Below are positions 43,282 through 54,544 of a stretch of DNA of 64,000 nucleotides, piece after piece. How positions within the stretch are numbered: position 1 is the stretch's first letter; each line of letters begins with the position of its first letter. The stretch covers positions 19,769,009 to 19,833,008 of the forward strand of contig CM033399.1 in assembly GCA_019426215.1 (NCBI GenBank), given 5' to 3'. Origin of the DNA: Buddleja alternifolia (taxonomy: Eukaryota; Streptophyta; Magnoliopsida; Lamiales; Scrophulariaceae). The translations under genes and the position numbers were made by a program. The notes beneath the pieces are model-generated. The model saw nothing but the letters and a program-made list of their open reading frames with translations. It did no database searches and was not told the DNA's origin.

Positions 43282-43810
43282 TAGGGGTGTTCACGAATCA
43301 ACCGAACCGACCAAACCGACCGAGAACCGAACCGAAAATTTCGGTTCGGTTTTCGGTTTTTTTTTTTGCAAATTTCGGTTTTTCGGTTTGGAGGTTCGGT
43401 TCGGTCGGTTAACCGAAAAAAAAAAATTTATTTTTTTTATTTTTTTATATAGTATAATATAGATATAATTATAAAAAAAAATGTGTTTTCTAATGACAAC
43501 TTATAGGAAAATAAAGAAAATGAATTAAAATTAGTCATAATTAAATTTCAATTATTTATTTATATCTAATTTATTTATTTATTTATACCGAAAAATCGAA
43601 CCGAACCGGTTCACTTGTAAATTTCATTATGTCAATTTTAGTTGGACGTACTAAACATAATTATAAATATATAAATGTATGCATTCCAAAGAAAAAGTGA
43701 ACAACAATAGCCAAACAAAAGTAAAAAAAAAAAAAATTATGTTTCGGTTCGGTTTTCGGTCCGAAATTTCGGTTCGGTTCGGTTAAAAAATCGACCGATG
43801 AATACCCCTA
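43282..43810. mobile_element. hAT-like MITE with CGGTTCGGTT repeats, 529 bp
   Basis: Ends TAGGGGTGTTCACG and (reverse complement) TAGGGGTATTCATC, 12 of 14 matching, flanked by the 8-bp ATTATAGT / ATTATACT (43274-43281 and 43811-43818, one mismatch). Near both ends runs of CCGAACCGAA and its complement CGGTTCGGTT form long inverted repeats. An 8-bp duplication fits hAT. No transposase. Confidence 0.78.
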
Positions 43811-43818
43811 ATTATACT

Positions 43819-44440
43819 CAATTATTCTGCAAAGGAAAATTAATAATATTGTTTGTAGTAGGTAGGTAGTTGGTCTCATGTTCTCAGCTTCCTGAAATGG
43901 AATATTAGTAATAAAAAATTATTTTGTTTTCATAATATGATAAACTTCAAGTGGCCATTTTCGGGAATTATGCCGTTAGTTTTATATTCCGAATACATTT
44001 GTCTCAAGTCTTCCAGCATAACCAATTCAGTCATAAAATATTATACAAAAATAATTTGTATTGCTCATGCATGACATATAAACAAGATAGCGTTGCATCA
44101 TTATTCTACATTGGACTCACATATGTATAAGCAATACCATGTGTTATTGTGGGCGGGGCTTCGTTCCACTAATTCCTGCAACAAACATTTGCAATTAATT
44201 TATTTATACTCTCCTAATTAAGGATATACGAAAATTGGTAAAAAAAAAAAAAAAAAACTCGTGACATGATAATTTTTTCTTCTTGCTCTCTCAAAATGTA
44301 TACATACATGCATACACACCTATAAGAAAAATCACATCAACCTCTCCTAAACTATAGTTATTTGACATTCAACCCTTCATGTTTGATTTATTGGCATGAA
44401 CCTCTCTTTTTTTCTCTTTTTTTGAAGGTTTATTAATGAA
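43819..44440. other. AT-rich intergenic DNA
   Basis: No gene or repeat recognised, apart from a run of A near 44240-44258. Confidence 0.5.
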
Positions 44441-44811
44441 AGACTAAATATCCCTTCAAGTCCAATATCCATTTAAATCCAATTTAAGACTTTGAACAAT
44501 TCTAAGTTTAATTGATATTTTTCAAGTTTAAATCCAATTTAAATAAAGTAACTAAATCCAATTTAGAATTAAATCTAATTTAAATTTCCTAAACCCAATT
44601 TTTCTAAAATCAAGAATCCAATTCAATTTTTCGTTTTACCCCGTAAATTCAATTCAGCACATGAAAAATCAATTTTACAGATAAGCATGCATAACATAAA
44701 TTATTCGAATTTACATACTATACGTAAAATCATGTTTATGATATTAAAGCAATTAAAACACATAAACATACAACGAATATCATGAATTCTTGAATTTTGG
44801 CTCTGATACCA
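44441..44811 (-). mobile_element. leader remnant and PBS of copia element G
   Basis: On the minus strand a PBS TGGTATCAGAGCC (44799-44811), one base from the LTR that follows, then AT-rich leader with repeated TAAATCCAATTT-type sequence. The leader fades into unrelated DNA around 44440; the rest of element G is missing. The left limit is approximate. Confidence 0.65.
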
Positions 44812-44812
44812 C

Positions 44813-46517
44813 TGTTGTGATTCGGTCTAGCGAATAAAAATTTTAATCCGAATCACACTTGAGAATCCAATCCGGGGATATTCATGATATTAAGCATATA
44901 GATCAATTGACGAGAATTGACAAGAATAATCGAATTACCTTTTCGTCTATTGAATCTCGAATTATCAGCAGCAGCCCCAGACTCTTGCCTCTAGATAATC
45001 ACGTGGAAGAAAAATTCTCTGAGAAAAGCTCGATCTCCTCCTCGACAACAATTGCAAGCGGCTAGTTGGATGGAGAGGGAGGGATTTTTCTTTCCTAATG
45101 CTCTAGGTTTATTTTAGCTCAATGTCAGATTCTTAAACAATGACTTGTGTTGTTGTGTGGAGTTTTGACACTGACTGATTACTTATATCAAGTAAAAAAC
45201 TCCCCTAGGTTAAACATAAGATGGGCGGCCGAAATGGCCTTCGTAGATGGGCTTCGGGCTTTGTTTTGACTTAGCCCATGTGTAATTAATTAAATTCAAG
45301 TCCAATCAAATTGGTAATTAATTAAATACATTAATCCAATCAATATAATTCAACTTATAAATTAATTTCTAATTAATTTAACTTATGAATTAATATGATT
45401 TAATTAATTTATTTAATCCAATTAAATATCTTTAATTAACTCATGCCATCTATTTTATCAATCAATTCACATCAAATGTGAATTTTCCAAAATACGCTTA
45501 GCTTAAGAAAATATTCCTTTTCTTCACATGCGCGACTTTCTAGGCTCGATTCAATTGGCAATGGGAGGATTTCAAAGGATAAAGTTGTCACCTAGCCAAG
45601 ACCATGGGACCAAATCGTAACACAATTGAACATGAGATGATCATGTCATCACGAACCTTGACTATGAATACTATATGTGTATAAACTCTTCACCGACGTG
45701 ACCCAATCAAGTAAGAGCCATGGTTTAGTCAAACTCATAGAACTTGATACTGTACTTAGAATCATAATAATGTGAAATTACCAAACTACCCTCAGTGACA
45801 ATCACGTGATAGTTTATATGCTTTGGCCAAAGACTTATAATTTCAATTACTTACGATCGTACAGGTCACATACTCGTTTACTGTCGAGACGGTGAATCCT
45901 GTTTTGGTAAGTTATCTTACAACATCGAATGCACTATTGGATCGTACTTAGAGGTCCACCCCACCTATCAGGTGACACAGGTCTAACTACTCTGATAACA
46001 TATCCAATACTACAAGCATGTTATAAATGACTCCTCTGGTCTAAAGTTCACACATACTATTGCAATCTTAATCCCAATCATTGATTGTCGAGAAGAGTAA
46101 ATACCCATGTGATCGGATTAATGCTAGTCGAGTTCAAATATGTTAATTCCATTAATCATATTCATGACACCAGCTCCCACTATCTAATCAGTGTACGACT
46201 AGCACTTCCTTGTCAAAAAAGGTGTAATATGAGTTGAATATTAATGCCCAATCAATATTCTTTAACTCTCGAACTCCCAGTTTTAGAGATTAAGTACTGG
46301 ACTGTTCCAGTGCCTTCTCTTGTCCATAAGAGGTGGAAAGTCTATCTTGAAATCTCTTGGACTAATTTGTTCAATACAGTTAAATGCCATTAGTTCTATA
46401 TGAACAAAATCAAAACATTTATTCTATAAATAGAAACATCAAACGTTTTGTACAAATAACTTATCTAAGTCCTACTCAATTTAATTACTCATAGGCATTG
46501 AAGGCATACACCTAACA
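44813..46517 (-). repeat. 5' LTR of copia element G (1705 bp)
   Basis: Minus strand TGTTAGGTGTATGCC ... ATCACAACA, adjoining a PBS. Contains CTTTGGCCAAAG (45821-45832), CACATGGGTATTTACTC on the minus strand and the GCGCGACTTTCTAGG block. The same LTR family starts at 63153 on the plus strand (TGTTAGGTGTATGC). It sits inside the RT of remnant F, part of which follows at 46518. Confidence 0.88.
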
Positions 46518-46578
46518 TGCTCGACATCCTTTCTTTTTCTTTGGTGTCTTCGAGGACATCGACTAAGAAAGAGATGTG
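46518..46578 (-). pseudogene. short RT piece of copia remnant F
   Basis: 61 bp between LTR G and element E. With 61251 onward it forms one minus-strand RT stretch; SMSSKTPKKKK lines up with the SMSPQNEEDRK block of element C. It ends in ATGTG, the target duplicated by E. Confidence 0.6.
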
Positions 46579-48443
46579 TGTTGGTCCCAAGTGGTATACG
46601 AAAGGGTCTAGAAGGGGGGGGGGGGTTGAATAGACCCTGAAGTCTTTTTCGACTTCTAAAAATTCGTATCACTTTGAAGTATTTGAACGCTCGGAAAGCT
46701 TTGAGCGCTGGGTGCGGCGCTTGAGAGATGATGACTTAAGCGCTAGTTTCAGGCGCTTGAGGAAAGTTAACTTAGACTTGGTGATTTCAACGCTTACCAA
46801 AGTAGGGCAGAGTTTAGTCACTAAATCAGGGTTAGCACAGCGGAAGTATTTTATAGCTTAGCGTTCGGTTTGTTAATCAAAAGTAGTCGCATAGGTGTTT
46901 TAAAACTTTATCAAAGTATATGCAATATGAATAGTAAAGCAATAAAACAGTAAATAGTTAAAGCAGTAAATGACACAGGATATTTATAAGGTTCACTGGG
47001 TGATGTAATCCCAGCTACGTCCTTCTTCTCCTTTTATCAGGGAGGTTTTCCACTATGATGATTATCGAAGAGTCACACAGAGACTTCTACAAAATAGAGG
47101 GAGATTGGATATGATCTCGGAACTCCTTGGTCACACAGATTTCAGCTCCAATAAAGACCTTCTATCCTCTTGCTTCTTCCACTCAGAAATAATGCAAGTT
47201 ACGCTTGATCCCGGAACTCCTTGGTCACACAGATTTCAGCTCCAATAGAGATCTTCTTCCACAAGCTTCTTTTACACAAAAATATTGCTTGTAAATCAAC
47301 AAGCTTTCTCACTCAGATGAAAGATGTTGAGAGTTTATATAACGGGTTTGTTTGTTTTTGGAAAGTTCAAACAACTTGAAGATATCTCAATAGTAGTGTA
47401 GGGTCTTCAAAGAAGGGTTTGAGATATATTTGACTGTTTCTGGAATATTTGTGAAAAGCTTATAAGGATATTTGGCTATGGATTTTGTAGGCTTTTCTTT
47501 CAACAAAGTTTTTATTCTTTTCTTGTGTCTTTTTGTATATACAAGAGATTGTGACTTTATTCACACTAATATATTTAGGTATATCTCTTGTATGTGTCTC
47601 TTCTTTTTTTCTTTTTGTTGAAAGGGCTATTTATAGGTTATTTGTGGTTTTTGTCCGTTGGACACGGTTGGGATCTCGTTTCCCTAAACATTCCATGAGT
47701 TCTGACATTCCTAACTTTGGGTATTTTTAATTAGTTAGGCATGTTCTTGGTTTCATAACTCTGACAGTCTTGGTCAAATAAATGGCTTGCCCATAAGTTG
47801 TAGTGCTTATATTTTAATAGCACTTATCCGACTTTTGATGCATCTTGTCTTATTCCCGTTTGGAAATAATTACCGTTGGGTCATGCATTTTTTAAGTCTT
47901 TAGTAACTTGGGCTTAAGTCTTCAGGTTACGTTTTGAGAACTGGACGCTTGAGCTTTTGGATGTTGGGCTTTTTGAAAGCAGTCTTCTATGTGCTAAACA
48001 GACGCTTAAAAAGAGTCAGTATTCTTTGCCCGACTTTTAGACGCTTGACCTTCCACTTTATCTTTGATAGACTCACTAAGAATTCTATCATTGACTTAGT
48101 GTTAAGTACTTGGTCTAAAGTTCATAATAAATCTTGAGCGCTGGTTTCATAACCTGGGACAGTCTTTTAGCGCTTGACGGACGCTTGAGACTAATCTTTA
48201 TCTTTACTGTTCCTTCAGACGCTTGATCTTCAACTTCATCACTTGGTAGACTCACACAGAACTCTTCTAGTGATCTAGTATCACATCCTTAGTCTAAAAT
48301 CTATAAAGATAAAAATACAAGCCCAATAAAATAAACAAGCTTTCAGGCGCTTATACATTTGTTCTATGAAAGCTTTTATACTTACATTTCTTGGGGTCTA
48401 ACATAGAATCCTAATTGTCATCATCAAAACATTTAACATGAAA
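46579..48443 (-). repeat. 3' LTR of element E, outer U3 end missing
   Basis: Homologous to 59372-61236. The right LTR continues for 9 more bases to its end (61245), making the U3 start TGTTAGGAATTTCATG; here the match stops at ATGAAA and no purine tract precedes it on the minus strand. The end of U3 and the PPT have thus been lost or replaced. TATA box as CTATTTATA on the plus strand at 47627-47635. Confidence 0.9.
47627..47635 (-). promoter_or_regulatory. TATA box in the 3' LTR of element E
   Basis: Minus strand TATAAATAG, a near-ideal plant TATA box; identical copy in the 5' LTR at 60420-60428, which would drive the element. Confidence 0.6.
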
Positions 48444-48598
48444 AGTAATGGTTAGCGTTGGTTAGTAAGTTAGTTAAAGTCAGTTAAGCTTCAACGAGGT
48501 GTTTCAGCTGAAAAATGCATTATATATATCATTGAAGGTTCAGGCATTTTTACAACTGAAATAAGAAAGAGATGAAAACAAGAAAAGCAAAAGTACAA
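48444..48598 (-). other. spacer between third ORF and 3' LTR of element E
   Basis: 155 bp, AT-rich, no polypurine tract where one is expected. Confidence 0.6.
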
Positions 48599-51500
48599 TC
48601 AAGATCGTGACTTGATCTTGTATCTCTTGGGCATTTCTGCGCGGATTGCCTCAGTTATCATCACATCATGATCTTTATTGATTATATACTTGTTTTCATC
48701 TACTTGCTTTTGTTTGAAAGTGACGTAATGCTTATCCCATTCATCTGGGTCAATACCCATATACCTTAAGCAGATTCTGAAGGTTCGATTTAGATCAGAC
48801 ATCTTCCTTTCCACAACTACTTTTTCTGGATCGGTAGGTTCTGGAATGGACGCTCTGGAAAGAGGGATGTCAAACTGCTCAAGCAGTGCTCTGGAAGGTA
48901 CTGGAAGATCTGGATAGAGCGCTCTTGGAGTTTCTCTTTTACTGGGCGCTCCAGTAGGGGCAAAAGTAGTTACCCAAGATGGATAGGGATCTTGCTCTTT
49001 ATTTTGTATAGGAGGAGGAATGGGAGTATGTTGACGCTTGGGCGGCGGAGGAGGATCTTGAGCGCTTGAATTTGAAGTTTTCCTCTTCTCCCCTTTCTTC
49101 TTCTCTTCCCCCTTATTGCCATCATCAGTCGGCATAAAATGCTGAGTAAGGAGATTGATTTGAGTAGCAATCTGAGCGACAGAGGCCTCAAGAGTGTTAA
49201 GACGTTGATCGAAATGTTCTTTCATGACCAGAAGTTGGGCTTGAGTAGCGTCTGTCAGAGAGGTCTCTAGAGTAGTGAAGCGGTTGATAATGTCTTCTTT
49301 CAAGGCCAGGTGACTCGCCTGAGTAGCGTCAGCCATTTGCTGAAATTTCTTAAGGCCTTCAGTCATGGTTGCTTGAGCAGAAGAAACCGCAGGTTCAACG
49401 GGAAGCTTGAAGCGAGACGTGTGTTTGAGTGATTCAATGGGAACTTGATAGGTAGGATCAAACATTGTCCCTTGAAGCTCTGGGTCAATAGCAGACTTTG
49501 TTGATGCAGTAGAGTCAGAGTCAGATGGACTGTCAACAGGGATAGGCGCTGGATGCTGTTCTGGTGAGCGCTCAGCAATAAGGGACGCTGGCGGAGCAGG
49601 CAACCCTTCAACGGGCGCTTCAGCAAGAGGTAACACTGGCAGTTCAGGTAACCTTTCAGTGGGCGCTTCAGCAGGCGCTGAGTCTATACCGCTAAAATCC
49701 GTAAATTGGAAGTCCATGCTGGCAAAGGGCTCATCTGCATATGGGTATGTAGCACTCTGTAGAAGTTCATTCAAGTGTAGAGTAGGAAGGTAAGTACCTT
49801 GAATGAGGGTGCGAAGTGGACTATCCATGGCCCTAATGTACATTGGCCCAAGGATATCCAGTACATGATTTGGAAAGATTCTGGAAGGCGCTCGGCAGAT
49901 GGAGAATAGAGCATCTGAGCAATAATGTTGAGAGAATCCAATCAGCCTGTCCGTTGGAAGAACTTTGAGTTTCTGAGATTCAGGAACATAGTTATTGTAG
50001 TATTCTTCCAAATAGGGGTAGACAGCTTGAGCAAGCGCTTGGTTTCTTTCCAGTAGAGATAAGACGAAGTCATAATGGCTATGAACTTCCTGTCTGATGG
50101 AGGGAAGGAGTGGATATCCGGTGAAGGAGTTTATCCGAGAGCCATTCCATGAGCGCAGATTTTCTGTGAAGACTCTGTCAAAATGAGAGAGAGGAGTCAT
50201 GATCTTGATCATCAGTCGAAAGTTGTCGTCACAGTCACTTGAGGTGAAGTTCAGGCAAGACGGTGAAGAACTGTCGCTGGAAGATGCTGTAGTATCGAAG
50301 CGTAGAGGAGTGTTTGCAAATCTGTGCAACGCTATGCGTAGGCATTGCTCAGTTTGTTGGCGAATAAGTGGCAGCCTCAAAACTGACCCAATTCTTCGTT
50401 GACGCTTCTGTAGGCAATATTGAGCAAATTTCCTCTTCTTATCATATATACAGGCGCTGAAAAGATGAGGATCACTGACCAACTCTTCGAATTTGTATTT
50501 GTTGCAAACATACGCTTCAGCCCAATTTACTTCAGTCATGCAGTACTCAGTCCCTGCATTAAGGATAGCACGAAATCCTTGTTGGTGTATGTCTCTGATT
50601 GCCTCAAAACGATTTTTGTCTGGTTCATAATTGGCGTCCCAAATGCTATCAAAATAAGCATCAGCTTCTGTCTGAATCATATCAAGGATAGACGCTGGAC
50701 GGTCTCCGGCATGTACACCTTTATTCGTCCATAAACGGAGCGGATTAGCTGAAAATATATTTGCAGGACTGTTTACGAGAGTTGAGGAGTGAGAGTAGCC
50801 TTCTCTGTTTAAGAGCTTCTCGATGGGATTGATGAGTTCATAATCACGGTCATAGACTCGTATGTTGAAATCTCTGAGAGCAAGACCAGTTGGTTTGCTG
50901 TGCCCGTACTCTCGATAATAGGCTAGATCAACATCTGCTCTTGGGGTCTTTCTTCCTTGAACCTGTCTCGGGGTCTCTGAGTTGAGCAAGGTGTCTCGGA
51001 CAGTGAGATCAAACTTAATAAGTTTGACTATATCATTCTCCGCATTTATAAGACTGTCTTCATTATATCCGGCAGGAAAGAAGTCTTCTTCGGGCGCTGG
51101 GGGTAGATAGTCAACTGAGTGATCAATTGTCTTTAGAGGATCCAGCTGAAAGAAGTTTCGGTGGATGACATATTCTTCAGCGTCGCTCTGATCTTCTGAG
51201 CGTGCCTCGGTTGTAGATGGGAGAGTGGGTAGGAGTGGAACCTCTGGAACATCAGGTTCATCAAGCTCTAAGCCTGCAGATTCTGTCGCGGCTGCATGAG
51301 CGATGGCGACAACATCTGTCATATCGACATCCAGATGGACATCACTGGGCGCTTGAACAGCGGCTAGAGGAAGAGCTGTATAACAGATATCCTCTATAAG
51401 GGGAGGATCTTCTACATAAGTAGGTAAGAAAATGCTGTGGGAAGAAATAAACTTACCCTGAGAGCTAGTCTCAACAGCAATAGTAGCTTGAGCGCTTGGC

Positions 51501-52654
51501 TCAGTAGTCTCAGGCTCTGGAGGAGTAACATCGACTTGACGCTTACGTAATCCTCTGCGTTTCTTGAAGATACGCTTCACGTTCACCCCTTCAGCCGGTG
51601 GCGCTTGAGTGGGTGCAACAGTAGGTTCTTCGAAGTCTATGTTTTTAAGTACTTTTTCCAGTTTTCTTCGGCTTACGAGAGGAATCTTGTCCTCTTCATC
51701 GTCATCCGTAGCTTCATCATCCTGTGGAGGAGATGGAATAGGTTGAGCCTTGGGCTTTCGGGTAGCCCTCTTTTTGGTAACAGCCGGGCGTTTCACGGCT
51801 TTCTTCGGAGTGGAACGCTTAGCTTCCTCTGGAGCTGGACGCTCAGCCTCCTCGTCTGACGCTTCACGCACAACTTGGCGCTCAGAGAGAGGTCTGGCCG
51901 CACCTCCGATCTTTGGTGGGTTAAAAAGATTCTGAATGATTCTTGGCCCATAAAATTTGTGTTTGGCCACAGTAAATCCAGCCGAAGATGTACATTCTGC
52001 TCTGAATAGCAGGTCACTAAGAACTAAACCGTAAGGTTTGTTTGAAGCATGCAGACAGTCTCTGAATCTGCTGAACACATAGGCGCTCCAGTTGATGTTT
52101 ATGTTGAGCAGGATGGCTGTCATCATTCGAAATTGCAATGGGTTAATTTTGTCAAAAGTCCCCACTCTGCATTCAATGTTTTTGCTGCAGAAATCAGCCA
52201 AGACACGATATCTGTTGACGATATCTTTCTTCTCGAAGTACTGTTTGTATGGAACACCGTCATACGCTCGAATTCGGAGCCAGCCTTCTTCAATCTGTTC
52301 GTCAGTGATGGTGTCCAAAGTTGCTCCTTCGTTAGGTAAGGTGAAGTTCTGAGCGATAGTGTCGGCAGAAAGAGTGAAGAGCTTGGATTCTTTCTTGGAG
52401 ATAGGGAATAGACAAGAGATGGAGGTCTCATCTTCTGATAGTTTAGCATTTCTCCAGAAGTGATCGACTTCACCAGGAAAGATGTATGAATATCTGGTTA
52501 GGAACTTCTGGAGCCCAGCCTCGGCAACAGAGTCCATCATCTCCGATAGGTCAATTTGATTATGTTCGTATAGGAACTTCCAGTCCACCACGAGACCCTC
52601 AGTTACCTTGAATACTTTGTCAGTAGAAGTAGCAGTAGATTTCTTGGGTGCCAT
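48599..52654 (-). CDS. third ORF (env-like position) of Sirevirus-like element E, 1351 aa
   Basis: Uninterrupted frame of 1351 codons, same strand as gag-pol, between pol and the 3' LTR where Sireviruses carry an env-like gene. Residues about 1-240 form a compact domain (WKFLYEHNQIDL, FPGEVDHFWRNAKL, NPLQFRMMTAILLNI, ASNKPYGLVLSDLL) that recalls the plant-specific 'putative plant transposon protein' family; this is a resemblance, not proven. A basic stretch (about 270-300, KRPAVTKKRATRKPK) looks like a nuclear signal. Long acidic and Pro/Ala/Glu-rich parts follow. Residues about 1096-1173 form a coiled coil (two similar units with ATQA...KE...R..TLE), then a KKKGEKRK basic patch and a proline run. 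By eye there is no signal peptide and no membrane segment, so an envelope function is doubtful. Frame conservation suggests recent selection or simply youth. Confidence 0.75.
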   Translation of the reverse strand: MAPKKSTATSTDKVFKVTEGLVVDWKFLYEHNQIDLSEMMDSVAEAGLQKFLTRYSYIFPGEVDHFWRNAKLSEDETSISCLFPISKKESKLFTLSADTIAQNFTLPNEGATLDTITDEQIEEGWLRIRAYDGVPYKQYFEKKDIVNRYRVLADFCSKNIECRVGTFDKINPLQFRMMTAILLNININWSAYVFSRFRDCLHASNKPYGLVLSDLLFRAECTSSAGFTVAKHKFYGPRIIQNLFNPPKIGGAARPLSERQVVREASDEEAERPAPEEAKRSTPKKAVKRPAVTKKRATRKPKAQPIPSPPQDDEATDDDEEDKIPLVSRRKLEKVLKNIDFEEPTVAPTQAPPAEGVNVKRIFKKRRGLRKRQVDVTPPEPETTEPSAQATIAVETSSQGKFISSHSIFLPTYVEDPPLIEDICYTALPLAAVQAPSDVHLDVDMTDVVAIAHAAATESAGLELDEPDVPEVPLLPTLPSTTEARSEDQSDAEEYVIHRNFFQLDPLKTIDHSVDYLPPAPEEDFFPAGYNEDSLINAENDIVKLIKFDLTVRDTLLNSETPRQVQGRKTPRADVDLAYYREYGHSKPTGLALRDFNIRVYDRDYELINPIEKLLNREGYSHSSTLVNSPANIFSANPLRLWTNKGVHAGDRPASILDMIQTEADAYFDSIWDANYEPDKNRFEAIRDIHQQGFRAILNAGTEYCMTEVNWAEAYVCNKYKFEELVSDPHLFSACIYDKKRKFAQYCLQKRQRRIGSVLRLPLIRQQTEQCLRIALHRFANTPLRFDTTASSSDSSSPSCLNFTSSDCDDNFRLMIKIMTPLSHFDRVFTENLRSWNGSRINSFTGYPLLPSIRQEVHSHYDFVLSLLERNQALAQAVYPYLEEYYNNYVPESQKLKVLPTDRLIGFSQHYCSDALFSICRAPSRIFPNHVLDILGPMYIRAMDSPLRTLIQGTYLPTLHLNELLQSATYPYADEPFASMDFQFTDFSGIDSAPAEAPTERLPELPVLPLAEAPVEGLPAPPASLIAERSPEQHPAPIPVDSPSDSDSTASTKSAIDPELQGTMFDPTYQVPIESLKHTSRFKLPVEPAVSSAQATMTEGLKKFQQMADATQASHLALKEDIINRFTTLETSLTDATQAQLLVMKEHFDQRLNTLEASVAQIATQINLLTQHFMPTDDGNKGEEKKKGEKRKTSNSSAQDPPPPPKRQHTPIPPPIQNKEQDPYPSWVTTFAPTGAPSKRETPRALYPDLPVPSRALLEQFDIPLSRASIPEPTDPEKVVVERKMSDLNRTFRICLRYMGIDPDEWDKHYVTFKQKQVDENKYIINKDHDVMITEAIRAEMPKRYKIKSRS

Positions 52655-53791
52655 TTTTGATAAAGAGTGATTGAGAGATTTTTGCTTTTAGAGAGAGAGA
52701 GAGATTTTTGCAGAGAGTTTGAGTAGAAATGGGTTCTTTTCTGCACAAAATTAGTTTTTAGTAACATAGTTTTGAATTTGTGTTTTCTCTCTTTGTTAGG
52801 ATTTTGACACGTGGAAATCAGTTAGATCTCAGCCTTTGAGCAAGATAACTGTGGACGGGAATTTTAAAAGATAGGCACGGTTACATTTGGTAACTCCCAC
52901 ATATAATTTTTTTTGAAGTCCGAGTAGAGATTTAAAATAAAACGATTCAGAGTTTAAGTGTGATACACGCGCGTGTGAAATGTTGACAAGTATACCATCA
53001 CAAACTGTTTGAGAGCCATCATTTTGAAGAACTATGTAAGTACCCGCCAATTTTTGATTATTTGGAGCGTGTAGATATGATTTTGCTTTATCAGAAATTT
53101 GACGCTCGTCATACTTTATTATTTGTAAGGATGTTTTATATTGACGCTCGACAAATTTGAAATTCTTCCCAAATCCCCCTTTTTATATAAAGATGTAATA
53201 TTTGTCTTATTTTTCTAAGTATGCAAGGACACTATTTTCGATAAAGACAATATACTTTTGAGTTAATTTAGAATATTCAGCGTTAGATGTACTCGCCTAG
53301 AATACATGGTGAGTGTATTTACACGTGTACATAAGCTGAACCAGCTTTTTGAAAAATCAATGAGTACCCTTGGGTTTTCTTGAACAGAGATAAGGGATGT
53401 CAAGTCAGCATTAATTGCATTGATTGACTAATCCACTATTTTCTGTTTAGCTTTGGGTAAGGTACGCTCTAGTTGAAATATCTTTTACTAAGCGCTTGAC
53501 TGGGAATAAGTCTAAGCGTTTAGTGTTTTGAAAATAGCACAGACGCTAAGAAGGATATGTGTGATAAGCGTCCGAATGATTTGAGTGTATAACGCTAAGT
53601 ACTTATGACCAATGCAAGAAAAAAAACATTTTTTTTTGGTCATATTTACTTAAATAGAGTTATTTCTTTTAAGGTTCCCCCTATGTAGGTTCCCCCTAAA
53701 GTTGATAACTTATTGTCAATTATTTAATACATAAAATAAAGTGAATTCCCCCTAAATTTTATGCCTAACAAGGTTATGATGTTTCGAATGG
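52655..53791 (-). other. non-coding region between pol and third ORF of element E
   Basis: No ORF kept. AT-rich with about nine RCGCT/AGCGY-type motifs and, near pol, the PPT-like cluster. A promoter or splice acceptor for the third ORF would be expected here, but none is clear by eye. Confidence 0.55.
53675..53754 (-). promoter_or_regulatory. cluster of three PPT-like motifs behind pol of element E
   Basis: Minus strand TAGGGGGAA three times: 53675-53683, 53690-53698 and 53746-53754. Multiple polypurine tracts downstream of pol are described for Sireviruses. They may serve as internal plus-strand start sites. Confidence 0.7.
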
Positions 53792-54544
53792 TTAAGCATT
53801 CAGATCAATCATACCTAGTTCACTTCTTAAAGTGAGAAAACGTTGTTTGTTGAGTGCTTTGGTGAAGATATCTGCCAGTTGTTTTTCTGTACCAATGAAA
53901 TGCATGGAGATATCTTTCTTTTGAACGTGGTCACGTAGAAAGTGATAGCGGATGTCAATGTGTTTGGTTCTAGAGTGAAGAACTGGATTTTGAGTCATCG
54001 CTAAGGCGCTTTGATTGTCACAATGGATAGGAGTTGGACTTAAGACTACTCCATAGTCTCTAAGTTGTTGCCTCATCCAAAGGATCTGTGCACAACAGTT
54101 TCCAGCGGCTACATACTCAGCTTCAGCGGTAGAAGTCGCTATGGATTGTTGTTTCTTACTATGCCATGAAATTAGTCTATCACCTAGAAATTGACATGTA
54201 CCACTAGTACTTTTTCTATCTATTTTGCATCCTGCAAAATCTGCATCTGAATAACCAATTAGTTCAAAAGGAGAATCCCTAGGATACCATAAGCCCACAT
54301 TTTGTGTGCCTTTTAGGTACTTAAGGATCTTTTTGGCAGCAATTAGGTGTGATTCTCTAGGATCGGCTTGAAATCGTGCACACATGCATACCGAGAACAT
54401 AATATCAGGTCTACTAGCTGTAAGATAAAGAAGTGATCCAATAATACCTCTATGGTTAGTAATATCAATTTTCTTTCCATTATCATCTTTATCTAGCTTA
54501 AGCGTTTGGCTCATTGGAATTTTGGAAGGTGATGCATTTTCCAT
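53792..54544 (-). CDS. RNase H part of pol, element E (separate frame)
   Basis: C-terminal pol piece of 250 codons: [88 protein letters not shown], ending [14 protein letters not shown]. The RNase H acidic residues (D in SDADFAG, E in AEAEY, D in CDNQ) are all in place. It is in a different frame from the preceding RT piece; they overlap by 34 bp, so a small indel near 54550-54560 has split one pol. The ATG at 54544 is internal to the original polyprotein, not a true start. Confidence 0.88.
   Translation of the reverse strand: MENASPSKIPMSQTLKLDKDDNGKKIDITNHRGIIGSLLYLTASRPDIMFSVCMCARFQADPRESHLIAAKKILKYLKGTQNVGLWYPRDSPFELIGYSDADFAGCKIDRKSTSGTCQFLGDRLISWHSKKQQSIATSTAEAEYVAAGNCCAQILWMRQQLRDYGVVLSPTPIHCDNQSALAMTQNPVLHSRTKHIDIRYHFLRDHVQKKDISMHFIGTEKQLADIFTKALNKQRFLTLRSELGMIDLNA

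Noticed and set aside
44284..44288. TGCTC as left target duplication of element G (TGCTC also follows its LTR at 46518)
   Set aside because: No LTR start follows at 44289; a 5-bp match alone is expected by chance.
47533..48137. ORFs in the LTRs of element E, repeated at 60266-60930
   Set aside because: LTR copies; they include the TATA and transcript-start region, no protein family recognised.
48599..52654. Third ORF of E as a true envelope gene
   Set aside because: No signal peptide, membrane helix or cleavage motif seen by eye; only the position is env-like.
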